Of a stretch of DNA of 64,000 nucleotides, positions 27,053 to 36,726 are shown one piece after another. The stretch lies in contig NZ_HE997628.1 of assembly GCF_000312385.1 (NCBI RefSeq), positions 375,963-439,962 of the forward strand, given 5' to 3'. Within the stretch, counting starts at the first letter, position 1. Every line of letters starts with the position of its first letter. The stretch is from Tsukamurella sp. 1534. GTDB lineage: Bacteria > Actinomycetota > Actinomycetes > Mycobacteriales > Mycobacteriaceae. A model generated the notes under the pieces. The model did not search any database and was not told the origin of the DNA. It saw only the letters and a program-made list of their open reading frames with translations. The position numbers were made by a program, and so were the translations under genes.

Positions 27053-28275
27053 TGCCCGGGGACGCCGCGACCCGCGTACTGCTGGTGGCCGGCGCCGGGG
27101 GATCGGGCAGGACCACGGTGTCGGCGTCCCTCGCCGCCCGGGCCGCGGCGCGCGGCCGCACCCTGCTGGTCACCGTCGGGCGGGTGGTGGACCCCCTCGT
27201 CGCCGACGGTGCCGGCCCGTTCGACCACGTCCACCTCAACCCCGTCGAGCTGCTCGCATCGTGGTGGGGCACACTCTCGTCGACCGTCCGGGCCGGACGG
27301 GGCGCGGCGGAGGGCGACGGCGGACCGTCGGGCTTCGACCCGTTCGTGCTCGAACCGCCCGAGTTGACCGGGCTCGCGGACGCCGAGCACCTGCTGACGC
27401 TGCGCGCGATCCGCGGGCACGTGGACTCGGGGGAGTACCGCACCGTCGTCGTGGACGGGCCGGGGTTCGACGCCCTGGCCGCCCTGCTCACCGCGCCGGC
27501 GTCACTCGCCGCGTACCTGGAGCGGGTGTGGCCGCGGCACGTGCGGCTCGCGGGCTCCGCGTCCGGGCCGGTGGCGGGGACGCTGGCGGCCCTGCTGCTC
27601 GCCGAGCCGCTCGCCGGGACCGCCGAGGCGCTCGCGACGTTCGTGGCCGACCGGTCCGCCCTGGAGATCGTCTACGTGCTCACCGGCGACGGCGGCCGGC
27701 CCGCCCGCGCCCGGCACGAGCTCGCGGCCCTGGAAGTGCTCGGGATGCGGCCGGTGGCGCTGGTGCTGAACCGGCTCATCGACGTCGACGACCGGTTCGC
27801 GCTCGACCTGCCGCACCCCGCGGTGCGGTACGTCGGCGCGCACGTCGCGGCGCAGGACGACGCCCGCGAGGCCGTCGCCGAGCTGGCCGCCGAGCTGGGC
27901 CGCCCCGTGCTCGAGCTGGCCGAGGCGGCGGAGCCCCTCACCGGGCTCCCCGGCGCCGCGGCCCTGGCCTGGGACCCCGGACCCGTGCTCGACGGTGCGC
28001 CCGAGCCGACCCCGGTGCCCGAGGTGCGGCGCGCCGGCGGGGAGGGCCTGGACGCGCGGTACGACTGGGCGATCGCGCTGCCGCTGGTGGACCCCGCGAC
28101 GATCGGCCTCGGCCGCGTCGAGGAGGATCTGGTGGTCGATGCGCAGGGTGTGCGGCGCCGGATGCGGCTACCGTCTGTATTGCGCCGCTGCGTCGTTGCG
28201 GGTGCCACGTACACGGAAGGGGAGTTGCGCGTGAGTTTCGCCCCGGATCCGGAGGTGTGGCCGAATGCCCGATGA
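27052..28275 (+). CDS. ArsA-like P-loop protein with degenerate Walker A (Rv2184c-like)
   Basis: 407 residues from ATG 27052, sharing its A with the preceding stop. The N-terminus has the SIMIBI/ArsA-GET3 layout, but the deviant Walker A reads GAGGSGRTT: the signature lysine is Ala and the P-loop lysine is Arg, so ATP hydrolysis is doubtful. A later VVVDGPGFDALAAL strand resembles the switch region. The C-terminal block (RYDWAIALPLVDPATIGLGRVEEDLVVDA) is typical of this family in mycolata. Membership of the TB16.3 operon suggests a role around lipid or membrane protein handling (inference). Confidence 0.8.
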   Translation: MPGDAATRVLLVAGAGGSGRTTVSASLAARAAARGRTLLVTVGRVVDPLVADGAGPFDHVHLNPVELLASWWGTLSSTVRAGRGAAEGDGGPSGFDPFVLEPPELTGLADAEHLLTLRAIRGHVDSGEYRTVVVDGPGFDALAALLTAPASLAAYLERVWPRHVRLAGSASGPVAGTLAALLLAEPLAGTAEALATFVADRSALEIVYVLTGDGGRPARARHELAALEVLGMRPVALVLNRLIDVDDRFALDLPHPAVRYVGAHVAAQDDAREAVAELAAELGRPVLELAEAAEPLTGLPGAAALAWDPGPVLDGAPEPTPVPEVRRAGGEGLDARYDWAIALPLVDPATIGLGRVEEDLVVDAQGVRRRMRLPSVLRRCVVAGATYTEGELRVSFAPDPEVWPNAR

Positions 28276-28699
28276 CCCCTCCGAGGAGTTCCTCGCCGCG
28301 GCCACGCGGCTGTTCGAGACCGCCCGCCCGTGGATCGCGGCGGGCCTCGCCGAGCACGCCGCGCACCCCGACGGCGCCCCCGGCGGCTGCCGGTTGTGCG
28401 CGCTGAACGGTGCCGTCGCCCGGAACCTGGAGCCGTTCGCGGCCGAGGCCTCGAAATCCTTCGGGCATTTCGCCGACGAGGTGCTCACCGACCTGCTGCG
28501 GCTCGCCGAGGAACTGCTCGGCGCTGCCCGCGTCACCTTCGCCGCGGTCGCCGCCGACTACCTGTCGACGGTGCGCGGCGAGGCGCCCGAGTCGTCCGCC
28601 GCGCCCGCGGACAGCGCCGCGCCTCCGTCGTCGCAGACGAACGGGTACGAGCGCATCGACATCCGCCTCGCCGAGGATCTGGAGGAAGCCGGGGAATGA
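28265..28699 (+). CDS. conserved hypothetical protein, Rv2183c-like
   Basis: 144 residues from ATG 28265, overlapping the ArsA-like gene by 11 bases. Mostly helical; a GGCRLCALNGAVARN segment near residue 40 holds a CxxC pair. A Ser/Ala/Pro-rich low-complexity stretch (about 108-124) precedes a short acidic tail. The ArsA-like/CxxC pair stays adjacent in the order of M. tuberculosis Rv2184c-Rv2183c. Function unknown. Confidence 0.75.
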   Translation: MPDDPSEEFLAAATRLFETARPWIAAGLAEHAAHPDGAPGGCRLCALNGAVARNLEPFAAEASKSFGHFADEVLTDLLRLAEELLGAARVTFAAVAADYLSTVRGEAPESSAAPADSAAPPSSQTNGYERIDIRLAEDLEEAGE

Positions 28700-29649
28700 C
28701 CCTCACGATCGGCATCGACATCGGCGGCACCTCGGTGCGCGCGGGCGTGGTCACGGACGACGGGACCATCGTCGACACGGCCCGCGCGGAGACCCCGCGC
28801 AGCGCCCCCGCCCTCGAGCGCTGCCTCGACCGCGTGGTGCAGGAGCTGTGCGTGGAGCACGACGTGCGGGCCGTGGGCCTCGCCGTCGCCGGGTTCCTCG
28901 ACCCCGCGCGGGAAACGGTGTGTTTCGCGCCGCACCTGCCGTGGCGCGACGCCAACGTGCCCGCCGAGATGACCGAGCGGGTGGGGCTGCCCGTCGTGAT
29001 GGAACACGACGCCAACTCCGCCGCCTGGGCCGAGTACGAGTTCGGCGGCGCCAAACGCAGCAAGGTCACGTGCGTGGTCGCGCTCGGCACGGGCATCGGC
29101 GCCGGGCTGCTCATCGACGGTGAGCTGTACCGCGGTGCGTTCGGCGTGGCCCCGGAACTCGGCCACCTCCAGGTGGTGCCCGACGGGCGGCCGTGCGACT
29201 GCGGCAAGCGCGGCTGCTGGGAGCGCTACTGCAGCGGTACCGCGCTCGTCGAGACGGCGATAGACCTGATGGGCCCCAAGGGTTCCCGCGGCGTCCTGCT
29301 CGCCCGCGAGCTGGCCGAGGACCCGGGCTCGCTCACCGGCCGGAAGGTGGCCGCGGCCGCCGAGGCGGGGGACCCCGTCGCGCAGGAGGCCGTGGGAGAA
29401 CTGGCGCGCTGGCTGGGCGTGGGGCTGGCGATGGTGAGCGACGTCTTCGATCCGGACCTCATCGTGCTGTCCGGTGGCGTGGGCGCCTCGTCGCGCCTGT
29501 TCCTCGACGACGCGCGGGACCACTACGCGCGGATGATGACCGGCGCGACGTACCGGCGTAAGCCGCGCATCCGCGCCACCGAGCTGGGCGAGCGCGCCGG
29601 CATGCTGGGCGCCGCGGCGCTCGCCCGCGGAGCCGTGCCCGTCGGCTGA
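28696..29649 (+). CDS. ROK family glucokinase-like sugar kinase
   Basis: 317 residues from ATG 28696 (ATGA overlap). N-terminal phosphate loop GIDIGGTSVRAGVV, a catalytic Asp in EHDANSAAWAE, GTGIGAGLLIDGELYRG, and the ROK zinc motif CDCGKRGCWERYCSG with ELGHL upstream. Likely phosphorylates glucose with ATP; the glk gene of Corynebacterium sits in the same neighbourhood, to my recollection. M. tuberculosis has no ROK gene at this point of the cluster. The coupling to the SRPBCC/ArsA operon is notable because no metabolic link is obvious. Confidence 0.88.
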   Translation: MTLTIGIDIGGTSVRAGVVTDDGTIVDTARAETPRSAPALERCLDRVVQELCVEHDVRAVGLAVAGFLDPARETVCFAPHLPWRDANVPAEMTERVGLPVVMEHDANSAAWAEYEFGGAKRSKVTCVVALGTGIGAGLLIDGELYRGAFGVAPELGHLQVVPDGRPCDCGKRGCWERYCSGTALVETAIDLMGPKGSRGVLLARELAEDPGSLTGRKVAAAAEAGDPVAQEAVGELARWLGVGLAMVSDVFDPDLIVLSGGVGASSRLFLDDARDHYARMMTGATYRRKPRIRATELGERAGMLGAAALARGAVPVG

Positions 29650-29734
29650 ACCGGGCGGGATCCCCCGGCGACATCCGCGCACCCTCGGTAGAGTGAGGCC
29701 CAGCACGTCAGGTCGCGACTGGGAGCTGGACGAC

Positions 29735-30445
29735 ATGTGGTGGATGGTCTTCAAATGGGTCCTCATCGGGCCGTTCCTGCGCCTGCTCGGGCGCCCGCGA
29801 GTGGTGGGCGTCGAGAACCTGCCGAAGGACGGGCCGGCGATCCTCGCCAGTAACCACCTGGCCGTCATGGACTCGTTCTTCCTGCCGCTCATGGTGCCCC
29901 GGCCCATCAAGTTCCTCGCCAAGAGCGAGTACTTCACCGGCACGGGCCTCAAGGGCGCGTTCAAGAAGTGGTTCTTCTCCTCCGTCGGCTGCATCCCCAT
30001 CATGCGCGGCAGCGCCGACGCGGCGCAGGACGCCCTCAACGCGGGCGTCGGCGCACTCGAGCGGGGGCAGCTGCTGGGCCTCTACCCGGAGGGCACCCGC
30101 AGCCCCGACGGGCGGCTGTACAAGGGCAAGACGGGCATGGCCCGGATGGCGCTCGAGACCGGCGCGCCGATCATCCCGGTGGCCATGGTGGACACCGAGA
30201 AGTTCAACCCGCCCGGGACCACGCTCCCGCGTCCGACCCGGGTGCAGGTGCGCATCGGCAAGCCGCTCGACTTCTCCCGGTTCGAGGGCATGACGGGCAA
30301 CCGGTTCGTGGAGCGCGCCATCACGGACGAGGTGATGTACGAGCTCATGAAGCTGTCCGGTCAGGCCTACGTGGACGTGTACGCGCAGGACGTCAAGGAC
30401 GGCGTGGTGGTGCCGGGCGACGAGAGCGGAGTCGACGCCGCGTAG
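29735..30445 (+). CDS. PlsC-family 1-acylglycerol-3-phosphate acyltransferase (Rv2182c-like)
   Basis: 236 residues from ATG 29735, with GGGAGCTGGA upstream. Acyltransferase motif I N-HLAVMD has His41 and Asp46; EGTRSPDGRLYKGK has Glu119. An N-terminal hydrophobic segment anchors it to the membrane. Closely resembles Rv2182c, which acylates lysophosphatidate or PIM-pathway lipids; the substrate is not fixed by the sequence. TAGAGT at 29689-29694 suggests its own promoter with a leader of about 34 bases. Confidence 0.92.
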   Translation: MWWMVFKWVLIGPFLRLLGRPRVVGVENLPKDGPAILASNHLAVMDSFFLPLMVPRPIKFLAKSEYFTGTGLKGAFKKWFFSSVGCIPIMRGSADAAQDALNAGVGALERGQLLGLYPEGTRSPDGRLYKGKTGMARMALETGAPIIPVAMVDTEKFNPPGTTLPRPTRVQVRIGKPLDFSRFEGMTGNRFVERAITDEVMYELMKLSGQAYVDVYAQDVKDGVVVPGDESGVDAA

Positions 30446-30456
30446 CGTCGGGGCAC

Positions 30457-30933
30457 GTGAAATATTTCTACGACTCGGAATTCATCGAGGACGGAAGGAC
30501 CATCGAGCTGGTCTCGATCGGCATCGTCGGCGAGGACGGCCGCGAGTTCTACGCCGTGTCCACCGAGTTCGATCCCGAGCGGGCCGGGTCCTGGGTCCGC
30601 GCCAACGTGCTGCCGAAGCTTCCGCCCCCCGCCAGCAAGTCGTGGCGGTCGCGGGCGGCGATCCGCGACGGTCTCTTCGACTTCCTCAGCGCCGGGCCCG
30701 GCGACATCGAGCTGTGGGCGTGGGTCGGCGCCTACGACCACGTCGCCCTGTGCCAGCTCTGGGGCCCGATGACGGCGCTGCCGCGGTCGATGCCGCGGTA
30801 CACGCGCGAGCTCAAGCAGCTCTGGGACGAGCGCGGCCGGCCGGCGCTGCCCCCGGCACCGTCGGACGCCCACGACGCGCTCGCCGACGCCCGGCACAAC
30901 CTGGCCAAGTACCGGGCGATCACGGGCGCGTGA
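30457..30933 (+). CDS. RNase AS, adenylate-specific 3'-5' exoribonuclease
   Basis: 158 residues from GTG 30457, nearly the full length of Rv2179c. DEDDh residues: Asp6 and Glu8 in YDSEFIEDG, Asp in VGAYDHVALCQLWGPM, and HDALADAR at the C-terminus. The Rv2179c enzyme removes 3' adenylates from structured RNA with Mg2+. It begins 11 bases after the acyltransferase stop, so it is probably co-transcribed. Confidence 0.93.
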   Translation: MKYFYDSEFIEDGRTIELVSIGIVGEDGREFYAVSTEFDPERAGSWVRANVLPKLPPPASKSWRSRAAIRDGLFDFLSAGPGDIELWAWVGAYDHVALCQLWGPMTALPRSMPRYTRELKQLWDERGRPALPPAPSDAHDALADARHNLAKYRAITGA

Positions 30934-32358
<1,425 letters not shown>

Positions 32359-32395
32359 CCCACCCCGCCGGACCGCCGGCTAATAGGGTCGCGGT

Positions 32396-34270
32396 ATGGG
32401 TGCCTACGCCGACGAGTACAGCCGCAGCACGACCGACCCCGAGGGGTTCTGGGCCGAACAGGCCCGGGCGATCGACTGGCACGCGCCTCCGTCGACGGTG
32501 CTCGACGGGGCGCGGGCCCCGCTCTACCGCTGGTTCCCCGACGGTGAGCTGAACACCTGCGTCAACGCGGTGGACCGGCACGTGGCGGCCGGGCGGGGCG
32601 ATCAGCCTGCGGTGATCCACGATTCGGCGATCACCGGCGAGGTGCACACGCTCACCTACGCGCAGCTGCAGGAGCGGGTCGCGAAATTCGCGGGCGTGCT
32701 CGCGGGTCTCGGTGTGGCCAAGGGCGATCGGGTGGTGATCTACCTGCCCATGATCACCGAGGCCGTGGTCGCGATGCTCGCGTGCGCGCGGATCGGCGCC
32801 GTGCACTCGGTGGTGTTCGGCGGGTTCGCGGCGCCGGAACTCGCCGCGCGCCTGGACGACGCGCAGCCCGCGGTGATCGTCACCGCCTCCTGTGGCCTGG
32901 AGGGCGACAAGGTGCTGCCGTACCTGCCGATCGTGCACGCAGCGGTCGACGCGGCCGCGGCGAAGCCCGGCGCCGTGGTGGTGTGGCAGCGGCCCCGACT
33001 CACCGCGGAACTCGGCCCGCTGGACCACGATTGGGCCGCGGCGGAGCGGGCGGCGGCGCCCGCGGATCCGGTGCCGGTGGCGGCGACGGACCCGCTGTAC
33101 ATCCTGTACACGTCCGGGACCACCGGGAAGCCCAAGGGCGTGGTGCGCGACAACGGCGGGCACGCGGTGGCGCTGACCTACTCGATGCGCGCGATCTACG
33201 ACGCGGGGCCCGGCGAGGTGTGGTGGACCGCCTCCGACGTGGGCTGGGTGGTGGGACACAGCTACATCGTGTACGCGCCGTTGCTGATCGGCGCCACGAC
33301 GGTGGTGTACGAGGGCAAGCCGGTGGGCACCCCCGACGCGGGCGCGTTCTGGCGCGTGATCGAGCGGCACGGCGTGCGCAACCTGTTCACCGCGCCGACG
33401 GCGCTGCGGGCCATCCGCAAGGAGGACCCGGATGCGGAATTCGTGGCGGCGTCGGACATCTCGAGCCTGCGCACCCTGTTCATGGCGGGGGAGCGGCTGG
33501 ACCCGGACACCTACGAGTGGGCCGCTGCGAAGCTCGGCGTGCCGGTGATCGACCACTGGTGGCAGACCGAGACCGGGTGGCCGATCGCCGCGAATCTCCG
33601 GGGCGTGGAGCCGATGCCGGTCAAACCCGGCAGCGCCACCGTCCCGGTGCCTGGCTACGGGGTGCGCATCGTCGACGATGCCGGACGGGACGTACCCGCG
33701 GGTACCGAAGGCGCCGTGGTGATCTCGCTTCCCCTGCCGCCCGGGACGCTGCCCACCCTGTGGGGTGCCGACCAGCGGTACATCGACTCCTACCTCACCA
33801 CCTTCCCCGGCAACTACCTCACCGGCGACGGCGGCTACCTCGACGAGGACGGCTACCTCTTCGTCATGGGCCGCACCGACGACGTGATCAACGTCGCGGG
33901 CCACCGCCTCTCGACCGGTGCGCTGGAGGCCGCGATCGCCGGGCATCCCGCCGTGGCCGAGTGCGCCGTGATCGGCGTGGCCGACCAGCTCAAGGGGCAG
34001 CTGCCGCGGGCGCTGGTGGCGCTCAAGGCGGGCGGCGACTGGGACGCGGACGCGGTGCGCGCCGAGATCGTGCAGCTGGTGCGCGACACCGTGGGCGCGG
34101 TCGCCGCGCTCAAGGAGGTGGCGATCGTCGCCGCGCTGCCGAAGACCCGCTCCGGCAAGATCCTCCGCCGCAGCATGCGCGCCATCGCCGAGGGCCGCGA
34201 CGAGGCGGTCCCGTCGACCATCGAGAACCCCGACGTGCTCGACGACCTGCGGGGCGTGCTCCGGGGCTGA
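32396..34270 (+). CDS. acetyl/propionyl-CoA synthetase-type acyl-CoA ligase
   Basis: 624 residues from ATG 32396; TAGGGT at 32384-32389 places transcription start on the ATG. AMP-forming ligase motifs: YILYTSGTTGKPKGVVRDNGG, WWQTETGWPIAAN, and the C-terminal acylation lysine in KTRSGKILRRSMR (site of regulatory acetylation in Acs/PrpE). The DNGGHAVAL continuation after the P-loop and the length favour the propionyl-CoA synthetase (PrpE) subgroup over acetyl-CoA synthetase. Not part of the mycobacterial order here; appears inserted between aroG and the HNH gene. Confidence 0.88.
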   Translation: MGAYADEYSRSTTDPEGFWAEQARAIDWHAPPSTVLDGARAPLYRWFPDGELNTCVNAVDRHVAAGRGDQPAVIHDSAITGEVHTLTYAQLQERVAKFAGVLAGLGVAKGDRVVIYLPMITEAVVAMLACARIGAVHSVVFGGFAAPELAARLDDAQPAVIVTASCGLEGDKVLPYLPIVHAAVDAAAAKPGAVVVWQRPRLTAELGPLDHDWAAAERAAAPADPVPVAATDPLYILYTSGTTGKPKGVVRDNGGHAVALTYSMRAIYDAGPGEVWWTASDVGWVVGHSYIVYAPLLIGATTVVYEGKPVGTPDAGAFWRVIERHGVRNLFTAPTALRAIRKEDPDAEFVAASDISSLRTLFMAGERLDPDTYEWAAAKLGVPVIDHWWQTETGWPIAANLRGVEPMPVKPGSATVPVPGYGVRIVDDAGRDVPAGTEGAVVISLPLPPGTLPTLWGADQRYIDSYLTTFPGNYLTGDGGYLDEDGYLFVMGRTDDVINVAGHRLSTGALEAAIAGHPAVAECAVIGVADQLKGQLPRALVALKAGGDWDADAVRAEIVQLVRDTVGAVAALKEVAIVAALPKTRSGKILRRSMRAIAEGRDEAVPSTIENPDVLDDLRGVLRG

Positions 34271-34323
34271 CGGTGTGGCCCTGCGGGCCGCTCTGTTCGA
34301 CGACGTGTTGCGATATCGAAAAC

Positions 34324-34346
34324 TTGTCAGTGGGTCGGCGTAGCGT
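34324..34346 (+). promoter_or_regulatory. PafBC / RecA-independent damage-type promoter (TTGTCAGTG-N8-TAGCGT)
   Basis: Perfect match to TTGTCRGTG-N8-TANNNT. The -10 ends six bases before ATG 34353, so the transcript would be leaderless. 13E12-type HNH genes are established members of this DNA-damage regulon in mycobacteria. Confidence 0.85.
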
Positions 34347-34352
34347 TCGGGC

Positions 34353-35585
34353 ATGGACGAAAACATTGCGGTAGATCAGGACCGGCCTCCTGATGGGGCA
34401 TCGCACGCGGATGTGGTCGAACGCCTGCGTTCGACGGAGCTCCGCCGGTGCCGGCTCGTGCTCGAACAGTACGGACTGGCGGCCGACCTGCTGCGGCAGC
34501 GCGTACTCGAACGGGTGGCGGCGGGGTTGCCGCAGGACCGGTGGCGGCAGGGCGTCGCCGCGGAGGTGGCGCTGGCCTTGCACCTCTCGCCTAACGCGGC
34601 GGCCAAGATGCTGTCGAGGGCCGTGGAGCTGGAGCGGAACATGCCGCACCTTCGGGCCCGCCTCCACGCCGGTGAGGTCTCGCCCGACGCGGTGCCGACC
34701 ATCGTCGGTGGCCTGTCGCATCTGGACGTCGGCGATCGGCAGCAGGCCGACGCGCAGCTGTGTTCGGATCCGGACACGTTGGCCGGACTGGGAATCCGAC
34801 AGATCGGCGACAAGGTCGAGCAGGTCGCCTACCGGCTCGACGCCCGGGCGACGGTCGACCGCAGGGCGGCGGCGGAGAAGGACCGCACGGTCACGCTGCG
34901 GCCACAGCCGGAGGGCATGGCGCGGTTGTCTCTGCTGCTGCCGATGGCGCGGGCCGTCGGCGCGTACGCCGCGCTGCGCCACCACGCCGATGCGCTGGTC
35001 GGGCGGGATCCGGAGCTGCGGACGCGGGGCCAGATCATGGCCGACACGGCGTTCGCGCGTGTCACCGGTCGCGATGCCGCGGAAGGGCAGCCGGTCACAG
35101 TGAGCCTGACCATCCCCGCGACGGTTCTCCTCGGTGACCGGCCGGGTCCGGCCCACCTCGACGGCGGCGGGACCATGCCGGGGGAGATCGCCCGCAACCT
35201 CATCGGCAAGGCCACCGCAGCCGGCGTCGCCTGGGTCAGGAGGTTGTTCGTCGCACCGGAGAACGGCGCGATCGTCGCGATGGACTCCCGGCGGCGGCTC
35301 TTCCCAGCGGGGCTGGCCGATCTCATCCGCGTGCGGGACCGGTACTGCCGCACCCCGTACTGCGACGCGCCGATCGCCCACACGGACCACATCGCCCCGC
35401 ACGCGAAGGGCGGGCCCACCAGTCACACCAACGGGCAAGGACTCTGCGCGGCGTGCAATCACGCCAAGGAGGCGCCCGGTTGGAGCAGCGCAACCGTTGA
35501 CGATCCGACCGGACGGCACACCGTCGAGACCCGGACACCGGGCGGTCACCGACACCGGTCCACGGCGCCGCACCAGGCGGCCTAG
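34353..35585 (+). CDS. DUF222/HNH (13E12-repeat family) protein
   Basis: 410 residues. The N-terminal DUF222 region (about 20-260) precedes a C-terminal HNH nuclease fold with CRTPYCDAPIAHTDHIAPHAKGG (His-Asp-His core), NGQGLCAACNHAKEAP and two CxxC zinc pairs. The family is multicopy in mycolata (REP13E12) and is a landing site for some phage-like elements. No flanking direct repeats were seen. The PafBC-type leaderless promoter predicts DNA-damage induction. Its TAG stop shares CTAG (35582-35585) with the stop of the facing gene. Confidence 0.9.
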   Translation: MDENIAVDQDRPPDGASHADVVERLRSTELRRCRLVLEQYGLAADLLRQRVLERVAAGLPQDRWRQGVAAEVALALHLSPNAAAKMLSRAVELERNMPHLRARLHAGEVSPDAVPTIVGGLSHLDVGDRQQADAQLCSDPDTLAGLGIRQIGDKVEQVAYRLDARATVDRRAAAEKDRTVTLRPQPEGMARLSLLLPMARAVGAYAALRHHADALVGRDPELRTRGQIMADTAFARVTGRDAAEGQPVTVSLTIPATVLLGDRPGPAHLDGGGTMPGEIARNLIGKATAAGVAWVRRLFVAPENGAIVAMDSRRRLFPAGLADLIRVRDRYCRTPYCDAPIAHTDHIAPHAKGGPTSHTNGQGLCAACNHAKEAPGWSSATVDDPTGRHTVETRTPGGHRHRSTAPHQAA

Positions 35586-36700
35586 CGTTGCAGCAGCGGG
35601 GCGCTCCGGTAGGACCAGAGACCGAGGGTGCTCAGGGCGTCGCGGTAGATGCTGCGCATCTCGTCCTCCGACGGCACGGCCAGCTCGGCGAGCGGCTTGT
35701 CCACGGCCGCCACCGAACTCACGGCGAAGGTGCCGGGCAGGTTCTGCCGCGCCGCCAGCGCCAGGTCGACCGCGCCGCGCCGCACGTGGCTCGCGGAGCT
35801 CACCACGATCGCCCGCGACGACCGCTGCGTGGCGAGGACGTAGGAGCTGTACAGCGCGTTCTCGACGGTGGTGCGGGCGAAGTTCTCGTCGGTGATCCGC
35901 CCGGCGTCCAGGCCGTGCTCCACCAGCCAGTTCTTCATCAGCGCACCCTCGGTTCTCCCCGCCTTCTCCACGCCGCCGGTCACCACGATCGGCGCCGCGG
36001 GCACGGCCCTCGCCACCTCGAGGGTCTTCTCCAGCCGGCTGATCAACGGGGCGTCCATGCTGCCGTCGCTCTTGAGCGCGTAACCGAGGACCACGATCGC
36101 GGTGCCGTCCGGGGCGCCCGCAGGAGCCGCGTCGGTGATCGGGGTGCGCACCGCGTCGTCGACCTGCGCGAACAGCGCCTCCACCTCCGGGACCCGGTCC
36201 GGCGCCGCCTCGCGCAACCGGTCCATCGCCGCGGCGGACCCGCCGGCGTCTCCGAGGAAACGCTTCCACACCGCCAGGTAGGTCTGCGCGTCGTCGTCCT
36301 CCGGCGCGAACCCGAGCACCCTCTCGTACAGTGCAAGCGCGCCCCGCACGTTCTTCTCCGCGATCCGCGCCGATGCCGCCGTGAACAGCAGGTCGGCGCG
36401 GTAGGGCGCGAGCTCCGCGGCGGCGAGCACCTTCTCCTCGACCACGGCCATGCTGTTCACCGTCTTGTCGGTGTTGCCCGCCGTCGACGTGCGGGTGGGG
36501 GAGTCGAAGGCCTGCTTCGCCTCGGCGAGCAGCGCGTCCACCCGGCTCGCGACGCCCTGACCGCCGGCCCCGGCGGACGACGGCGCGGCCGAAGAGGACG
36601 ATCCGGCGGGGCCGCCGGACTGCGCCGAGCACCCGCCGAGAGCGAGGACGCCGACGGCGGTGAGCGCGATGACCCGGACGAGGGCCGAGCGACGGTTCAT
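35582..36700 (-). CDS. lipoprotein with YdcF/DUF218 domain
   Basis: 372 residues from ATG 36700. A lipobox LGGC (Cys at about 24) follows a hydrophobic stretch, then a Ser/Gly/Ala linker, a helical region resembling TPR-like solenoids (about 60-180), and a C-terminal DUF218/YdcF fold (AIVVLGYALKSDG, VVTGGVEKAGRTEG, SSASHVRRG). YdcF-like proteins in other bacteria are linked to envelope precursors, but the activity is unknown. TACGGT at 36712-36707, read on the minus strand, would start a leaderless mRNA within the 26-base gap after pknL. Confidence 0.83.
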   Translation of the reverse strand: MNRRSALVRVIALTAVGVLALGGCSAQSGGPAGSSSSAAPSSAGAGGQGVASRVDALLAEAKQAFDSPTRTSTAGNTDKTVNSMAVVEEKVLAAAELAPYRADLLFTAASARIAEKNVRGALALYERVLGFAPEDDDAQTYLAVWKRFLGDAGGSAAAMDRLREAAPDRVPEVEALFAQVDDAVRTPITDAAPAGAPDGTAIVVLGYALKSDGSMDAPLISRLEKTLEVARAVPAAPIVVTGGVEKAGRTEGALMKNWLVEHGLDAGRITDENFARTTVENALYSSYVLATQRSSRAIVVSSASHVRRGAVDLALAARQNLPGTFAVSSVAAVDKPLAELAVPSEDEMRSIYRDALSTLGLWSYRSAPLLQR

Positions 36701-36726
36701 GCCTTCACCGTAGCCCGCGAGCGGCG

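Noticed and set aside
34353..35585. HNH gene as part of an insertion sequence or integrated element
   Set aside because: No terminal inverted repeats or target duplications found around it; the 13E12 family is a multicopy cellular gene family.
36466..36490. TTGTCGGTG inside the YdcF lipoprotein gene as a third PafBC promoter
   Set aside because: No TANNNT at eight-base spacing, and it lies inside a coding region without a gene downstream on that strand.
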